47,648 nt of DNA, taken from positions 1 through 47,648 of the forward strand of contig JANYGX010000030.1 of NCBI GenBank assembly GCA_025362295.1, written 5' to 3'. The stretch's first letter is position 1. Every line of letters starts with the position of its first letter. The stretch comes from Sphingomonadales bacterium. GTDB lineage: Bacteria; Pseudomonadota; Alphaproteobacteria; Sphingomonadales; Sphingomonadaceae. Positions 31,961 to 42,867 of this stretch are shown here, piece after piece. Made by a program: the position numbers and the translations under genes. A model generated the notes under the pieces. The model was not told the DNA's origin, ran no database searches, and saw nothing but the letters and a program-made list of their open reading frames with translations.

Positions 31961-32467
31961 ATGACCAGCAATGGTGATGCAGATATGAATGGCGCAGCAG
32001 GCGTACCAGTTGATCGTCCCAAGCGCTATCTGGTGGTTGTGGACGATACGCCGGAATCGCGAACAGCTCTGCGTTATGCCCGCGTCAGGGCGGCCCAAAC
32101 CAATGGTGGCTCCATCATGTTGCTGGCTGTGGCTGAGCCAACTGGATTTATGCAGTGGGGGGGTGTGCAATCTGTAATGGAGGCCGAGGCGCGCGCCGAA
32201 GCCGAGGCGGCGCTCCATGCCGTTGCTGGCGAGATTACCGATGCCAAAACAGCGCCACCCACACTCCGTGTAGAGGTTGGCAAGACGGCTGATGTGGTGC
32301 TGCAGCTGCTACAGGAAAATCAGGATATCTGTGCGCTTGTGCTGGGCGCCTCCGAGCAGGGCGACCCCGGCCCGTTGGTTGACTTTTTTTCTGGCAAGGT
32401 AGCGGGATCATTGCCATGTCCGGTCATCATTGTGCCGGGTGCGATGTCTGTGGACCCACATCAATAG
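31961..32467 (+). CDS. Universal stress protein (UspA family)
   Basis: This 168-residue cytosolic protein has a Rossmann-like UspA fold: the first strand YLVVVDDTPESRTALRYA, then the family ATP-loop region GASEQGDPGPLVDFFSGKVAGSLPCPVIIV. The canonical G-2x-G-9x-G(S/T) loop is only partly conserved (GASEQGD, then GKVAGS), so nucleotide binding is uncertain. AGGAG precedes ATG 31961. It is the distal gene after DUF2333. No terminator was seen in the 141 bases to the next gene end. Confidence 0.93.
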   Translation: MTSNGDADMNGAAGVPVDRPKRYLVVVDDTPESRTALRYARVRAAQTNGGSIMLLAVAEPTGFMQWGGVQSVMEAEARAEAEAALHAVAGEITDAKTAPPTLRVEVGKTADVVLQLLQENQDICALVLGASEQGDPGPLVDFFSGKVAGSLPCPVIIVPGAMSVDPHQ

Positions 32468-32608
32468 ACAATGTTCACAATATTTTTAGCAAAAGCTCTT
32501 GAGACTGTCGCATCTTTGTCATTCCAGCACAGCTCCCCACATTGCATACACGCCTTGGCCTTTTAAAAATTGAACGTGTACATAACCAAAAAATACAGCT
32601 CACAATTA

Positions 32609-33778
32609 TTAATCCAGCGCAAACACCAAAAATTTCAGATACCCTGTTTGCGGCAATTGTGGATGCACAGGATGGTCTGGCCCGGCACCGGCTGTGTGAA
32701 TAAGGCTTGCCTGTCTGCCGCCAGCGCGGATGCCGTCAGCGCAGGCTTCGAGAAACGGGCCGGGGTCAATGTGATGGCTGCATGAAGCCAGTGCCAGCAA
32801 ACCTCCGGGCGCAACCGCCTGTGTTGCCAGCCTGGCCAGCTTTTCGTAGCCCTTCAAAGCCACGGCCACATCTTTCTTAACTTTGGCAAACGCTGGTGGA
32901 TCAGCCACTACCAAGCCAAATTTATCCGTATTGCGCTCCAGCCATTTAAAGACATCAGCAACCTCGCCGCGCCAATTTGGGTAGGGTTTGGCGACTTGTG
33001 TTGCTGCCGTGACGGCAAGCTCCGAGCTATCGACACTGACAACCTGTGCAGCACCGGCCGCAGCACATGTGATGCCAAAGCCACCCGTGTAGCTGTAAAG
33101 ATCAAGCACCGTCTGATTTTTGGCCAGCGATGCCGCATAAGCGCGGTTCTGGCGGTGATCATAAAACCAGCCAGTTTTCTGACCACCCAAGGGATCGGCT
33201 TGAAACAGAATGCCGTTTTCAACAATTGGTATAGCCTCGCTGGTTTCGCCGCGATGCCAATACGATATCGGTTCTAGCCCTTCAAGCGCACGGGCACGGC
33301 CATCAGCGCTTATGGCAATGCGGGCTGGAGCCATGAGTTTATCAATCGCACTGATGATCAGATCAAGATGTGCCATCATGCCAGCTGTGTTTGGTTGAAT
33401 AACCATAGTGTCGCCGTAACGATCGATGATGAGTCCTGGCAGGGTGTCGCCCTCGGCATGGACCAGCCGGTAGTGTTCGCCGCCAATCACCCGCTCGCGC
33501 AGGCGTAGCGCCCGACCAATGCGGTCTATAAAAAAATTGACGTCGATCTCACGGTCGTGGTTGCGGCTGAGAAGGCGCGCACCAATCAGTGAGTGCGGGT
33601 TGAAATGATACAGCCCAATGATGCGGCCTTGCGGCTCGACAATCTTGACCAGAGAGCCAGCAGGCAAGGCCGTGGCCTCGGCTGTCATTTTGATCTGGTT
33701 TGAGAAAATCCACGGTGCACCGCGTATCTGGCCAAGCCTTGCTTGCGGGCTGAGGCTGAGTTTAGGAAGTTCGGTCAC
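32609..33778 (-). CDS. RlmI-type class I rRNA large-subunit methyltransferase
   Basis: This 389-residue SAM-dependent enzyme resembles RlmI (23S rRNA m5C methyltransferase). An N-terminal PUA domain comprises about residues 1-75. A central domain contains EGDTLPGLIIDRYGD, and a Rossmann methyltransferase domain has motif I in VLDLYSYTGGFGI, motif IV DPPAFAK and motif VI LALASCSHH with the catalytic Cys. The start is GTG at 33778, directly abutting the TAA of the upstream TraB gene. Translation is thus probably coupled. Confidence 0.9.
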   Translation of the reverse strand: MTELPKLSLSPQARLGQIRGAPWIFSNQIKMTAEATALPAGSLVKIVEPQGRIIGLYHFNPHSLIGARLLSRNHDREIDVNFFIDRIGRALRLRERVIGGEHYRLVHAEGDTLPGLIIDRYGDTMVIQPNTAGMMAHLDLIISAIDKLMAPARIAISADGRARALEGLEPISYWHRGETSEAIPIVENGILFQADPLGGQKTGWFYDHRQNRAYAASLAKNQTVLDLYSYTGGFGITCAAAGAAQVVSVDSSELAVTAATQVAKPYPNWRGEVADVFKWLERNTDKFGLVVADPPAFAKVKKDVAVALKGYEKLARLATQAVAPGGLLALASCSHHIDPGPFLEACADGIRAGGRQASLIHTAGAGPDHPVHPQLPQTGYLKFLVFALD

Positions 33779-34717
33779 TTATTTCATTACCTTGGGTTGA
33801 GAAATTACGGGTTGCAGTTTGACCACCGTGTACCCGTTCGCCCGCAACAAAGCCACCAGTCCGTCCGGACCCACCAGATGGCCAGCGCCAACCGCCACAA
33901 ATGTGTTTTGCGGTTGTTGACTGTAGGCGATGAGTTTGGGCAACCATTGTGTATTCCGATCTTTCAGCAATCGGTCATAGAGTTTGGGATAGCCTTTAAG
34001 CTCCGCCAGCATTTCCGTTTCAAGTGCCGTGTCATCGCCAGATTTCCATGCGGCCAGCATAGCGTTGATCCGTTTGGGATCCATGTCAGCCGGGTCCAGC
34101 GATTGTTTGACCAATTCAACCTGGGTCGCATCATCAAGGCCAGCAAACAGTTCAACCTGCTGGGCTGTGGTTTCGAGGCCAATCAGGGTTTTACCCTTGC
34201 TGTATACATTGCCCTGCAAAATATGGTCTGCACCGTTGCTCCCCTCCAGTCCCAGCTTTTTTACCTGGCCAACCATGGACAGTGTGGCGGCAAACCAGGG
34301 CCGCATGTGGTTAATTGCAGGCTCTGGTAAACCAAGTGGTGATAGAGTCTTGACCACACCGGCATAAGTTGGTGCATCAAGCATGGATTGGAGCGATTGG
34401 CCATCAGGCAATATACCTTTGCTGGCCATATATTGTTGTGCCTTTGCCCCTTGAATATCGTTCGGTGTCAGCTCAAACACCAGTCGGGGAGACCGATGCA
34501 AAGCCTTGGCAATCGGGCCTCTTACCCATTGCAAGTGATCCGGCAACAGGTGAAATGTGCCAAACAGATAAAGCTGAGAGGTAGCTCCGGGTTTGCTGGC
34601 TTGCCACAGTGCCGGCGTGGCAACCTCAGAATTCGGTTGGCGTGCCATCGCTGTCTCGCCAAACTTGAAAAAGCTTAACATCAGCAGCAAAACAGTCATA
34701 ATCTTGTAGAATTTCAC
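33779..34717 (-). CDS. TraB/GumN family exported protein
   Basis: This 312-residue protein has a signal peptide (hydrophobic residues 7-20, cleavage near AMA). The TraB/GumN fold is marked by YLFGTFHLLPDHLQW near the start and by the closing VAVGAGHLVGPDGLVALLRANGY, with the two conserved G-H motifs. Members are thought to be metal-dependent proteases or peptide hydrolases in the periplasm. The two histidines (in GTFH and GAGH) would be the metal ligands. The gene is immediately followed by the rRNA methyltransferase. The promoter of the divergent rpmI gene overlaps its start codon. Confidence 0.9.
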   Translation of the reverse strand: MKFYKIMTVLLLMLSFFKFGETAMARQPNSEVATPALWQASKPGATSQLYLFGTFHLLPDHLQWVRGPIAKALHRSPRLVFELTPNDIQGAKAQQYMASKGILPDGQSLQSMLDAPTYAGVVKTLSPLGLPEPAINHMRPWFAATLSMVGQVKKLGLEGSNGADHILQGNVYSKGKTLIGLETTAQQVELFAGLDDATQVELVKQSLDPADMDPKRINAMLAAWKSGDDTALETEMLAELKGYPKLYDRLLKDRNTQWLPKLIAYSQQPQNTFVAVGAGHLVGPDGLVALLRANGYTVVKLQPVISQPKVMK

Positions 34718-34741
34718 AAAAATAGTCCTTGTTGTTATAAT
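34713..34741 (+). promoter_or_regulatory. Promoter of the rpmI-rplT operon
   Basis: TTCACA (34713-34718) with a 17-base spacer and a perfect TATAAT (34736-34741) gives the best sigma-70-like promoter in the window. It leaves a leader of about 124 bases before rpmI. The -35 lies on the start codon of the divergent TraB gene (34717). Confidence 0.75.
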
Positions 34742-34768
34742 TTTATGTTCTTTAGTTGCCTTTTTTGT

Positions 34769-34835
34769 GTTGTTCTACTAACAACTGATGCTTCGTTGAA
34801 TCGGCCGGCTCAAATTTGGGCTGCCGTGTCGATTC
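34769..34835 (+). promoter_or_regulatory. Structured leader of rpmI-rplT
   Basis: Two stems are visible in the leader. One is GTTGTT/AACAAC (34769-34774 with 34780-34785). The other is GAATCG/CGATTC (34798-34803 with 34830-34835), enclosing GCTC-AAATTT-GGGC. L20 autoregulates its operon through leader RNA in other bacteria. A similar role here is only an inference. Confidence 0.4.
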
Positions 34836-34871
34836 GTTTATCAAACCATTCCAGAGTTTAAGGAGGTTGAA

Positions 34872-35072
34872 ATGCCCAAGCTGAAGACTAAATCGAGCGT
34901 CAAAAAACGCTTCAAAATCACTGCGTCTGGCAAGGTTACGCACGGCGTAGTGGGCAAGCGGCACCGGCTGATGAGCCATAATGCCAAATATATCCGCCAG
35001 AACCGTGGCACGGACGTGATCTCCGACCCGGATGCCCGCATCATCAAACGCTGGGCACCCTACGGGTTATAA
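34872..35072 (+). CDS. rpmI: 50S ribosomal protein L35
   Basis: This 66-residue basic ribosomal protein of the large subunit shows the family pattern [17 protein letters not shown] near the start and the later [19 protein letters not shown] block. AAGGAGG lies 5-6 bases before the ATG. It is the first gene of the operon: the usual preceding infC is not here, since the upstream gene is on the other strand. rplT follows after 19 bases. Confidence 0.98.
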   Translation: MPKLKTKSSVKKRFKITASGKVTHGVVGKRHRLMSHNAKYIRQNRGTDVISDPDARIIKRWAPYGL

Positions 35073-35091
35073 TCATTAAAGGAGAGATATC

Positions 35092-35469
35092 ATGGCACGT
35101 GTAAAACGCGGTGTAACCGCCCACGCCAGACATAAAAAGGTTCTAAAAGCCGCCAAAGGTTACTATGGCCGCCGCAAAAGCACCATCCGCGTTGCCAAGC
35201 AAGCGGTGGAAAAAGCCGGGCAATATGCCTATCGCGACCGCAAGGTGAGAAAGCGGAATTTCCGCGCCTTGTGGATTCAGCGTATCAACGCTGGTGCCCG
35301 CGAACTTGGCATCACCTACGGCAAGCTCATCCATGGTCTAGGCCTCGCTGGGATTGAGCTCGACCGCAAGGTGCTGTCCGATATCGCCATCCATGAGCCG
35401 GAAGGTTTCAAGGCGATTGTCGAGCAGGCCAAAGCGGCGCTGGCCAAACTGGCACCTGCAGGAGCTTAA
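35092..35469 (+). CDS. rplT: 50S ribosomal protein L20
   Basis: This 125-residue large-subunit assembly protein has the basic N-terminal extension [20 protein letters not shown], then [20 protein letters not shown], typical of L20. GGAGAG precedes the ATG. It lies 19 bases behind rpmI and 77 bases before pheS. L20 often represses its own operon by binding leader RNA in other bacteria. Confidence 0.98.
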   Translation: MARVKRGVTAHARHKKVLKAAKGYYGRRKSTIRVAKQAVEKAGQYAYRDRKVRKRNFRALWIQRINAGARELGITYGKLIHGLGLAGIELDRKVLSDIAIHEPEGFKAIVEQAKAALAKLAPAGA

Positions 35470-35546
35470 GCGCCGCGTTCGTTCCACTAGCGGAACATGG
35501 CCAATCAGCTGTGGGCACCCGCAGGGATCGCGGCACTTGATAAGCC

Positions 35547-36623
35547 ATGGTAGACATCGCACTATTAGAATCTGATTTGACAGCGGCCATCGCGGCCGCT
35601 GGCAGCGCTGATGCGCTTGAAGATGTGCGGGTTCGGGCGCTTGGTAAGAATGGTTCTGTAACCGCGCTGCTCAAAACTCTTGGTGGCCTGTCCCCTGAAG
35701 AAAAGCAGACCAAAGGCCCACTGTTTAACGGACTGCGTGAGCGGGTAACGGCTGCACTTGGTACACGGAAAACCATATTGGAAGCTGCAGCGCTTGATGT
35801 GCAACTGGCTGCCGAGCGGGTCGACATCACCTTGCCTGCTGCCACCGTCCCTGTTGGCCGACTGCATCCGGTGCATCGAGTGATGGACGAACTCACCGAG
35901 ATTTTTGCTGACCTTGGCTTTGCCGTTGCCGAAGGTCCTGAGATCGAGTCCGACTGGCATAATTTTACCGCGCTCAACATTCCGCCAGAACATCCGGCCC
36001 GTGCCATGCACGATACATTCTATTTTCCCGCTGATGCGAACGGCGACCGTAAATTATTGCGTACTCATACATCGCCGGTGCAAATCCGCACCATGATGAG
36101 CCAGAAGCCGCCAATCCGCATCATTGCACCGGGTCGCACCTATCGTTCTGATTCCGATGCCACGCACACGCCGATGTTTCATCAAGTTGAGGGGCTGGTG
36201 ATTGACCGCCATATCACCATGGCGCACCTGCGCTGGACGCTTGAAACCTTCATCAAGGCATTCTTCGAGGTTGATGACATCATAACGCGCTTTCGCCCCA
36301 GCTTTTTTCCGTTCACCGAACCAAGTGCGGAACTGGATGTGCAGTGCCAATGGGGTGGCGGCGAACTGAAAGTTGGTGAAGGCAGTGACTGGTTGGAAAT
36401 TCTCGGCTGCGGCATGGTGCACCCGAAAGTGATTGCCGCCTGCGGACTCGACCCTACAGAATGGCAAGGTTTTGCGTTCGGCTGCGGCATCGACCGCCTC
36501 GCCATGCTCAAATACGGCATGACCGACTTGCGTGCGTTTTTCGATGCGGATTTGCGCTGGCTGAAACATTACGGCTTTTCATTCCTCGATGTACCGACAC
36601 TGAGTGGCGGAGTCGGCGCATGA
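35547..36623 (+). CDS. pheS: Phenylalanyl-tRNA synthetase alpha subunit
   Basis: This 358-residue catalytic subunit has an N-terminal coiled-coil arm (residues 1-90) followed by the class II core. Motif 2 comprises THTSPVQIR and [19 protein letters not shown], and motif 3 is [14 protein letters not shown]. The [12 protein letters not shown] and [12 protein letters not shown] segments line the Phe pocket. It overlaps pheT by 4 bases (ATGA at 36620-36623), giving coupled synthesis of the heterotetramer subunits. Confidence 0.98.
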   Translation: MVDIALLESDLTAAIAAAGSADALEDVRVRALGKNGSVTALLKTLGGLSPEEKQTKGPLFNGLRERVTAALGTRKTILEAAALDVQLAAERVDITLPAATVPVGRLHPVHRVMDELTEIFADLGFAVAEGPEIESDWHNFTALNIPPEHPARAMHDTFYFPADANGDRKLLRTHTSPVQIRTMMSQKPPIRIIAPGRTYRSDSDATHTPMFHQVEGLVIDRHITMAHLRWTLETFIKAFFEVDDIITRFRPSFFPFTEPSAELDVQCQWGGGELKVGEGSDWLEILGCGMVHPKVIAACGLDPTEWQGFAFGCGIDRLAMLKYGMTDLRAFFDADLRWLKHYGFSFLDVPTLSGGVGA

Positions 36624-39010
36624 AGTTCACGCTGGGCTGGCTGAAAGATCATCTGGAAACAAGTGCAACGCTTGATGACATTGTTGCGGCACTCACACGC
36701 ACTGGTTTAGAAGTTGAGTCGGTTGACAATCCGGCTGCGAAACTAGCAGCATTCACAATTGCGAAAGTGGTTTCTGCAAGCCCACATCCCAATGCTGACA
36801 AGTTGCGCGTGTGCATGGTGGACATCGGCGCTGGAGCGCTGCTGCAAGTGGTGTGCGGTGCACCCAATGCGCGGGCAGGTATGACAGCGGTGTTTGCAGC
36901 GCCTGGTGCCTACGTACCCGGCATTGACGTGACGCTGAAAGTGTCCGCCATTCGCGGCGTTGAAAGCCACGGCATGATGTGTTCAGGCCGCGAACTGGAG
37001 CTGAGCGACGATCATGACGGCATATTGGACCTGCCGGATGACGCGCCGCTCGGTGTAAACTACGCAACATGGGCCGGACTGGACGATCCAGTGATTGATA
37101 TTGCCATCACCCCAAACCGGCAAGATTGCCTTGGTATCTATGGCATAGCGCGTGATCTTGCAGTAGCCGGGCTTGGCACATTGAAGACATTCGATGCACC
37201 CGTCATTGCAACCAATGCGCCGCTAGCTCTCGAGCTGCGCAACGAAGACCCAATTGGCTGCCCCATGCTCTTGGTGCGCGCGGTGCACGGTGTTAAAAAC
37301 GGTCAATCTCCGGCTTGGATGCAAAAGCGCTTGCGCGCCATTGGTATGAGGCCAATTTCCACACTGGTTGACATCACCAACTATATTATGATCGATCATG
37401 GCCGCTCGCTGCACGTCTATGATCTCGCGAAACTGGACACGGCACTGGTGGTGCGCCGCGCCAAAAATGGCGAGACGCTGTTGGCACTCAACGATAAAAC
37501 ATACACACTTGATGATAGCATGACAGTGCTCGGCGATATTCACCGTGCTGATGATATTGGCGGCATCATGGGCGGCATGGGCACTGGCGTATCCGATACC
37601 ACTACCGATGTGTTGATCGAATGCGCATTTTTTAATCCGCCAAATATCAGCCTCACTGGGCGCAAACTTGGGATTAACAGCGACGCACGATATCGTTTTG
37701 AGCGTGGCGTCGACCCGGAATTTCTTGAGTCTGGATTGGCGCTTGCGACACAGATGATCATCGAACTGTGTGGCGGCACACCGACAGAGATTAAACGCGC
37801 AGGCAATTTGCAGCCGTGGAAAAAGCGGGTCAGCTATAATCCCACGCGGGTGGCGACACTCGGCGGGTTTGACATTGCCATCGACAAGCAAAAGACAGTG
37901 TTGGCGCAACTTGGCTTCACTGTTGACAGCGCACAGACTCCATGGACTGTAGACGTGCCAAGCTGGCGGCGCGATGTGGACGGCGAGGCCGATCTGGTAG
38001 AAGATGTGCTGCGCATCACCGGCTACGACACTATTGCGCCGCAACCTTTGCCGCGCAACGCAGGCGTGGCAAAACCGACAGCAACACCAATGCAAAATCG
38101 CTTGAAGCGTGTGCGCAATGCCGCCGCTGCCCGTGGTTTCAACGAAGCCATCACTTGGAGTTTTATAGCGCCAGAACAAGCGCAACATTTTGGTGCCGAG
38201 CCTTGGACATTGGAAAACCCCATCAGCAGCGAAATGGCCATCATGCGCCAGTCCTTGCTGCCTGGATTGATTTCAGCCGCCAGACGAAACCATGACAGAG
38301 GCGCTGCATCCGTGCGCTTGTTTGAAGCCGGTCGAAGGTACCTGCCTGATGCCGATGGCTTTGAACGACTGACCATTGCGTTGATTGCGTCAGGCGAAAA
38401 ATCCCCGCGCCATTGGCAAAGCGGCAAGCCGAGCAGCTTTGATGTTTTTGATGCTAAAGCCGAAGCGCTGGCGCTGCTTGACGCTGCCGGTGCGCCGGTC
38501 GAGCGGATGCAGGTTTCCGCCGATGCGCCAACATGGTTTCACCCCGGCCAGTCCGGCACACTGAAACTCGATCCGCGCAACCCGCTTGCGCATTTTGGTG
38601 TATTGCATCCAACGGTCGTGAAAGCGCTTGGACTGGAACAAGGTGCCATTGCGGTTGAACTTTATCTCGACGCCGTGCCGCTGCCAAAATCAACTAAGCG
38701 CGCTCGTAGCAAATATGCGCCGCCTGCCTTGCAATCGGTCAACCGCGACTTTGCTTTCACAGTAAAAGACGATGTGCCCGCGGCAAAACTCATCACCGCT
38801 ATTCGCGGCGCAGACAAAGAGCATATTACCGACGTGCAATTGTTTGACCGTTTTGCAGGCAAAGGCATAGAGCCAGGATATGTGTCGCTTGCCGCGCAAG
38901 TGAGCCTGCAACCCAAAGCACAAGCCTTCACAGCTGAACAAATCGACATCATTGCTGAAAAAATTATCGCTGCTGCTATGAAAGCCATCGGCGCAGTGCT
39001 AAGAACCTGA
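36620..39010 (+). CDS. pheT: Phenylalanyl-tRNA synthetase beta subunit
   Basis: This 796-residue subunit runs in order: an N-terminal tRNA-binding OB domain (about 40-150, [16 protein letters not shown]), a B3/B4 editing domain (about 210-380, [19 protein letters not shown]), a B5 domain (about 400-480), a catalytic-like core, and a C-terminal FDX-ACB anticodon-binding domain (about 700-796, [13 protein letters not shown]). ATG 36620 overlaps the pheS stop. A longer frame start at 36461 lies inside pheS and is not used. aspS follows after 23 bases. Confidence 0.98.
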   Translation: MKFTLGWLKDHLETSATLDDIVAALTRTGLEVESVDNPAAKLAAFTIAKVVSASPHPNADKLRVCMVDIGAGALLQVVCGAPNARAGMTAVFAAPGAYVPGIDVTLKVSAIRGVESHGMMCSGRELELSDDHDGILDLPDDAPLGVNYATWAGLDDPVIDIAITPNRQDCLGIYGIARDLAVAGLGTLKTFDAPVIATNAPLALELRNEDPIGCPMLLVRAVHGVKNGQSPAWMQKRLRAIGMRPISTLVDITNYIMIDHGRSLHVYDLAKLDTALVVRRAKNGETLLALNDKTYTLDDSMTVLGDIHRADDIGGIMGGMGTGVSDTTTDVLIECAFFNPPNISLTGRKLGINSDARYRFERGVDPEFLESGLALATQMIIELCGGTPTEIKRAGNLQPWKKRVSYNPTRVATLGGFDIAIDKQKTVLAQLGFTVDSAQTPWTVDVPSWRRDVDGEADLVEDVLRITGYDTIAPQPLPRNAGVAKPTATPMQNRLKRVRNAAAARGFNEAITWSFIAPEQAQHFGAEPWTLENPISSEMAIMRQSLLPGLISAARRNHDRGAASVRLFEAGRRYLPDADGFERLTIALIASGEKSPRHWQSGKPSSFDVFDAKAEALALLDAAGAPVERMQVSADAPTWFHPGQSGTLKLDPRNPLAHFGVLHPTVVKALGLEQGAIAVELYLDAVPLPKSTKRARSKYAPPALQSVNRDFAFTVKDDVPAAKLITAIRGADKEHITDVQLFDRFAGKGIEPGYVSLAAQVSLQPKAQAFTAEQIDIIAEKIIAAAMKAIGAVLRT

Positions 39011-39033
39011 AACATACTTTTTGCGAGACAGAT

Positions 39034-40818
39034 ATGCATATTTATCGTTCACACACCTGCGCTGCCCTTACCGCTGCTGATGTTGGTGCAACCGTGCGCC
39101 TCTCCGGCTGGGTACACCGCAAGCGCGACCATGGTGGCTTGGTGTTCATCGATGTGCGTGATCACTACGGCATCACGCAAGTGGTGGTCAATGTCGATGC
39201 ACCAGCGTTTAAGCAGGTGGAACATGTGCGTTCAGAGTCTGTGATTCGCATTGATGGCACAGTGGTGGCGCGCACGGCGGAAACCATCAATCCGCATTTA
39301 CCCACGGGTGCCATAGAAGTGAGCGCCACGACAGTTGAGATATTATCAGAAGCCGCCGAACTGCCGCTGCCCGTGTTTGGCGAGGCGGATTACCCGGAAG
39401 ACATCCGCCTGCGCTACCGGTTCCTTGATCTTCGTCGCGAACGACTGCACGCTAATATTGTTTTGCGTTCCAATGTCATCTCATCGTTGCGTCGCCGCAT
39501 GATTGATCAGGGTTTCATGGAATTTCAGACGCCAATTCTCACTGCGTCTTCGCCAGAAGGCGCACGAGATTTTCTGGTGCCAAGCCGGATGCACCCGGGG
39601 AAGTTCTATGCCCTGCCGCAAGCCCCGCAAATGTTCAAGCAATTGCTAATGGTTGCAGGCTTCGATAAATATTTCCAGATCGCACCCTGCTTCCGCGATG
39701 AGGACGCGCGTGCCGATCGTTCTCCCGGTGAGTTCTACCAACTCGATTTCGAGATGAGCTTTGTGACACAAGAAGATGTGTTCAACGCGATTGAGCCCGT
39801 TCTGGCTGGCGTGTTTGAGGAATTCGGCAAGGGCAGAACCGCCACAAAAGCCGGTGAGTTTCCGCGTATTCCTTATAAAGAATCGATGCTCAAATATGGC
39901 AACGACAAACCGGATTTAAGAAATCCGATCATCATCAGCGATGTCACAGAGATTTTTCGTGGCTCAGGCTTTGGCATTTTCGCTCGCATGATTGAGGAGG
40001 GTGCTATCGTCCGCGCCATTCCGGCACCAGGTGCAGGCCTTAAATCCCGCAAATTTTTCGATGATATGAACGACTGGTCAAAGCAGGAAGGTTTTGCAGG
40101 CCTCGGCTATATCAACTTCAAAAATGGCGAGCCCGGCGGACCGATTGGCAAAAATCTCGGTCCTCACAAAACCGCCGAACTTGTGGCCGTCCTTGGTCTT
40201 AAGCCCGATGATGGCGTATTTTTCGCCTGCGATAAAGCGGCAGGAGCGACAAAACTTTCCGGTGTCGCCCGCACGCGCATTGCTGACCAACTCGATCTTA
40301 TTGATAAAAGTAGCTTCAAACTGTGCTGGATTGTCGATTTCCCAATGTTCGAGTATGATGACACTGAAAAGAAAATCATTTTCTCGCATAATCCGTTTTC
40401 CATGCCGCAAGGGGAGCTTCACGCGCTGGAAAATGAAGACCCGCTCAGCATCAATGCTTTCCAGTATGACATCGTTTGCAACGGTATAGAACTGTCATCA
40501 GGTGCCATCCGCAATCACAAACCGGATATTATGTACAAGGCTTTTGAAATTGCCGGTTACACCCGCGCGTTTGTTGATGAAAAGTTTCGCGGCATGATCA
40601 GCGCTTTCAAATTTGGTGCACCGCCGCATGGTGGTTCAGCCCCGGGCGTTGACCGCATCGTTATGCTGTTGGCAGACGAACCTAATATACGCGAAGTAAT
40701 TGTTTTCCCGATGAATCAAAAAGCGGAAGACCTGATGATGGGTGCACCTAGCGAGGTTGGTCAAAAGCAACTGAGGGAGCTCAGTATACGTATTGCAGCA
40801 GAAGCAAAAACGGCATGA
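39034..40818 (+). CDS. aspS: Aspartyl-tRNA synthetase
   Basis: This 594-residue bacterial-type class II synthetase has an N-terminal OB anticodon domain ([21 protein letters not shown]), motif 1 near [20 protein letters not shown], motif 2 [20 protein letters not shown] and motif 3 [13 protein letters not shown] bacterial GAD insertion domain lies between about 290 and 420. The ATG has GAGA upstream. Its 23-base distance from pheT suggests one transcript for rpmI-rplT-pheS-pheT-aspS. Confidence 0.98.
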   Translation: MHIYRSHTCAALTAADVGATVRLSGWVHRKRDHGGLVFIDVRDHYGITQVVVNVDAPAFKQVEHVRSESVIRIDGTVVARTAETINPHLPTGAIEVSATTVEILSEAAELPLPVFGEADYPEDIRLRYRFLDLRRERLHANIVLRSNVISSLRRRMIDQGFMEFQTPILTASSPEGARDFLVPSRMHPGKFYALPQAPQMFKQLLMVAGFDKYFQIAPCFRDEDARADRSPGEFYQLDFEMSFVTQEDVFNAIEPVLAGVFEEFGKGRTATKAGEFPRIPYKESMLKYGNDKPDLRNPIIISDVTEIFRGSGFGIFARMIEEGAIVRAIPAPGAGLKSRKFFDDMNDWSKQEGFAGLGYINFKNGEPGGPIGKNLGPHKTAELVAVLGLKPDDGVFFACDKAAGATKLSGVARTRIADQLDLIDKSSFKLCWIVDFPMFEYDDTEKKIIFSHNPFSMPQGELHALENEDPLSINAFQYDIVCNGIELSSGAIRNHKPDIMYKAFEIAGYTRAFVDEKFRGMISAFKFGAPPHGGSAPGVDRIVMLLADEPNIREVIVFPMNQKAEDLMMGAPSEVGQKQLRELSIRIAAEAKTA

Positions 40819-40923
40819 TAAAATAAACGATAAAAACATTTGTTTAAGTTTGATGACTAATTCCCTTGCGGCCAAAAATTTCAGTGCTAATCTTATTAAG
40901 CATGGTAATTTTGTGGAATCACA

Positions 40924-42867
40924 ATGGATAAAACCTGGACGCGCGAAGATTTGGTATTGGGTATGGACCGCTCGATCGACCGTCGCGATTTCTTGCATGG
41001 GGTTAGCCTAGTTGGCATAGGTGCACTGGCGAACATTAAGGATGCAAAAGCTACAGTGTCAGCATCAGGGTTTCCGCAAGACAAGCCTGGCTATTACCCC
41101 CCTACATTGACAGGTATGCGTGGCAGCCATCCCGGCTCTTTTGAAAATGCCCACGCAATGCGTGATGGTGTCGTTCAAACAGCACCACATAATATTACTG
41201 AAACTTATGATTTGGTCATTGTCGGTGCCGGTATTAGCGGGCTATCGGCGGCATATTTCTATCGTCAGAATAAGCCTGATGCGCGCATTCTTATTCTCGA
41301 CAATCACGATGATTTTGGTGGCCATGCCAAGCGCAATGAATTTATGCTGGATGGCAAGCTGCATTTGATGAATGGCGGCACACTGATGATTGATAGCCCG
41401 CGCCCTTATAGTGCTGTTGCTGATGGACTTATAAAGGCTTTGGGCATAAGTCCGGAAGCGCTGGCAAAAACCTGCAATGATGAAAAATTGTATGCATCGC
41501 TTGGCATGGAACACGCTATGTTTTTTGATCAAGAAACATTTGGCAAAAACGCTTTAGTGGTTGGCACGCCGACTATCGCCGAGCGCGGGGACGGTGTGCC
41601 ATGGTCGGAATTTCTGGCAAAAGCGCCCCTGTCTGACGCTGCAAAAGCTGATATTATTCGGGTTGAAACGCATACCGCTGATATTATGCAGGGCCTTAAT
41701 TCCGCGCAGAAAAAAGATAAGCTATCGCGTATAAGTTATCAAGATTTTCTGCTGCATCATCATAACATCAGCGCCGAAGCGCTCAAATTTTACCAGTCCC
41801 GCACCAAAGGCGAATGGAGCGTTGGCATCGACGCTGTGTCTGCGCTGGATTGCTGGGGCTTTGGATTTTCAGGCTTTGAGGCTTTGAAACTTGACCCCGG
41901 CGCTGCACCTCGCATGAGCACAACAGCGGCTGGCTATGCCGACGGTGGCTCATACAGATTTCATTTTCCTGATGGCAATGCGACCATTGCACGGCTTTTG
42001 GTGCGTAGCCTGATTCCGGCCGCGATTTCTGGTCATAACGCGACTGATGTTGTGAAAGCGCCAACATATTACGCTATGCTGGACAAGCATGAAAATTCGA
42101 CACGCCTGCGTTTGTCAAGCACAGTAACCCGGGTGCATAACAACGCTAATATAGTCAATATCAGCTATCGTCGCGGTGATAATGATTACACAGTGAGTGC
42201 CAAAAACTGTGTGCTGGCGTGCTGGAATATGCTTATTCCCTACCTTTGCCCGGAGTTGCCGGAAAAGCAGAAAGCGGCCTTGCATCAATGCGTAAAATCT
42301 CCATTGGTCTACACGACAGTGGCGCTCAAAAACTGGCAAGCTTTTCATAAACTGGGCTTTTTTGAAGTGTCGGCACCAGGCGGTTATTACAGTTATATGT
42401 GGCTCAATTTGCCAGTGAATATTGGTGATTATAAATCTGAAACATCGCCGGACAAGCCCATCTTGCTACACATGGTGCGCACACCTTGTCAGGCTGGACT
42501 TTCGGAGTTTGATCAGAACCGTGCTGGTCGCGCCGAGCTGTTGGCCACATCCCTTGAAGACTTTGAGCGCGAAACCCGCAAACAGTTGGCGCAAACACTG
42601 GCAGGAAGTGACTTTGATGCCTCGCGTGATATCACAGCGATCACCATCAATCGTTGGCCGCACGGTTATGCACCGGAATATAACAGTCTGTGGGAGCCGG
42701 ATGTGGCCGATGGCGAGCAGCCGGCAATGCTGGCGCGTCAACCATTCGGCCGTATCAGCATTGCCAATTCTGATGCAGGCTGGGCCGCTTACACAGACTC
42801 AGCGATTGATCAGGCATACCGCGCGGTTGATGAATTATTGGGAAAGTTTAAGGGAAAACCAGCATGA
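40924..42867 (+). CDS. Tat-exported FAD oxidoreductase, spermidine-dehydrogenase-like
   Basis: This 647-residue flavoprotein carries a twin-arginine signal (SIDRRDFLHGVSLVGIG, residues ~17-33), so it is exported folded. The segment GYYPPTLTGMRGSHPGSFEN and the FAD loop DLVIVGAGISGLSAAYF (near residue 98) match the P. aeruginosa SpdH-type spermidine dehydrogenase family. That family oxidises polyamines in the periplasm and passes electrons to an unknown acceptor. The substrate here is not proven. Its stop overlaps the ATG of the amidohydrolase gene by 4 bases. Confidence 0.85.
   Translation: MDKTWTREDLVLGMDRSIDRRDFLHGVSLVGIGALANIKDAKATVSASGFPQDKPGYYPPTLTGMRGSHPGSFENAHAMRDGVVQTAPHNITETYDLVIVGAGISGLSAAYFYRQNKPDARILILDNHDDFGGHAKRNEFMLDGKLHLMNGGTLMIDSPRPYSAVADGLIKALGISPEALAKTCNDEKLYASLGMEHAMFFDQETFGKNALVVGTPTIAERGDGVPWSEFLAKAPLSDAAKADIIRVETHTADIMQGLNSAQKKDKLSRISYQDFLLHHHNISAEALKFYQSRTKGEWSVGIDAVSALDCWGFGFSGFEALKLDPGAAPRMSTTAAGYADGGSYRFHFPDGNATIARLLVRSLIPAAISGHNATDVVKAPTYYAMLDKHENSTRLRLSSTVTRVHNNANIVNISYRRGDNDYTVSAKNCVLACWNMLIPYLCPELPEKQKAALHQCVKSPLVYTTVALKNWQAFHKLGFFEVSAPGGYYSYMWLNLPVNIGDYKSETSPDKPILLHMVRTPCQAGLSEFDQNRAGRAELLATSLEDFERETRKQLAQTLAGSDFDASRDITAITINRWPHGYAPEYNSLWEPDVADGEQPAMLARQPFGRISIANSDAGWAAYTDSAIDQAYRAVDELLGKFKGKPA

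Noticed and set aside
36461-36619. An N-terminal extension of pheT
   Set aside because: It lies inside the 3' end of pheS in another frame. ATG 36620 overlaps the pheS stop and begins the conserved MKFTLGWL.
37223-38188. A 321-codon frame antisense to pheT
   Set aside because: pheT is conserved over its full length there. The antisense frame has no family resemblance or ribosome site and is a shadow of codon bias.
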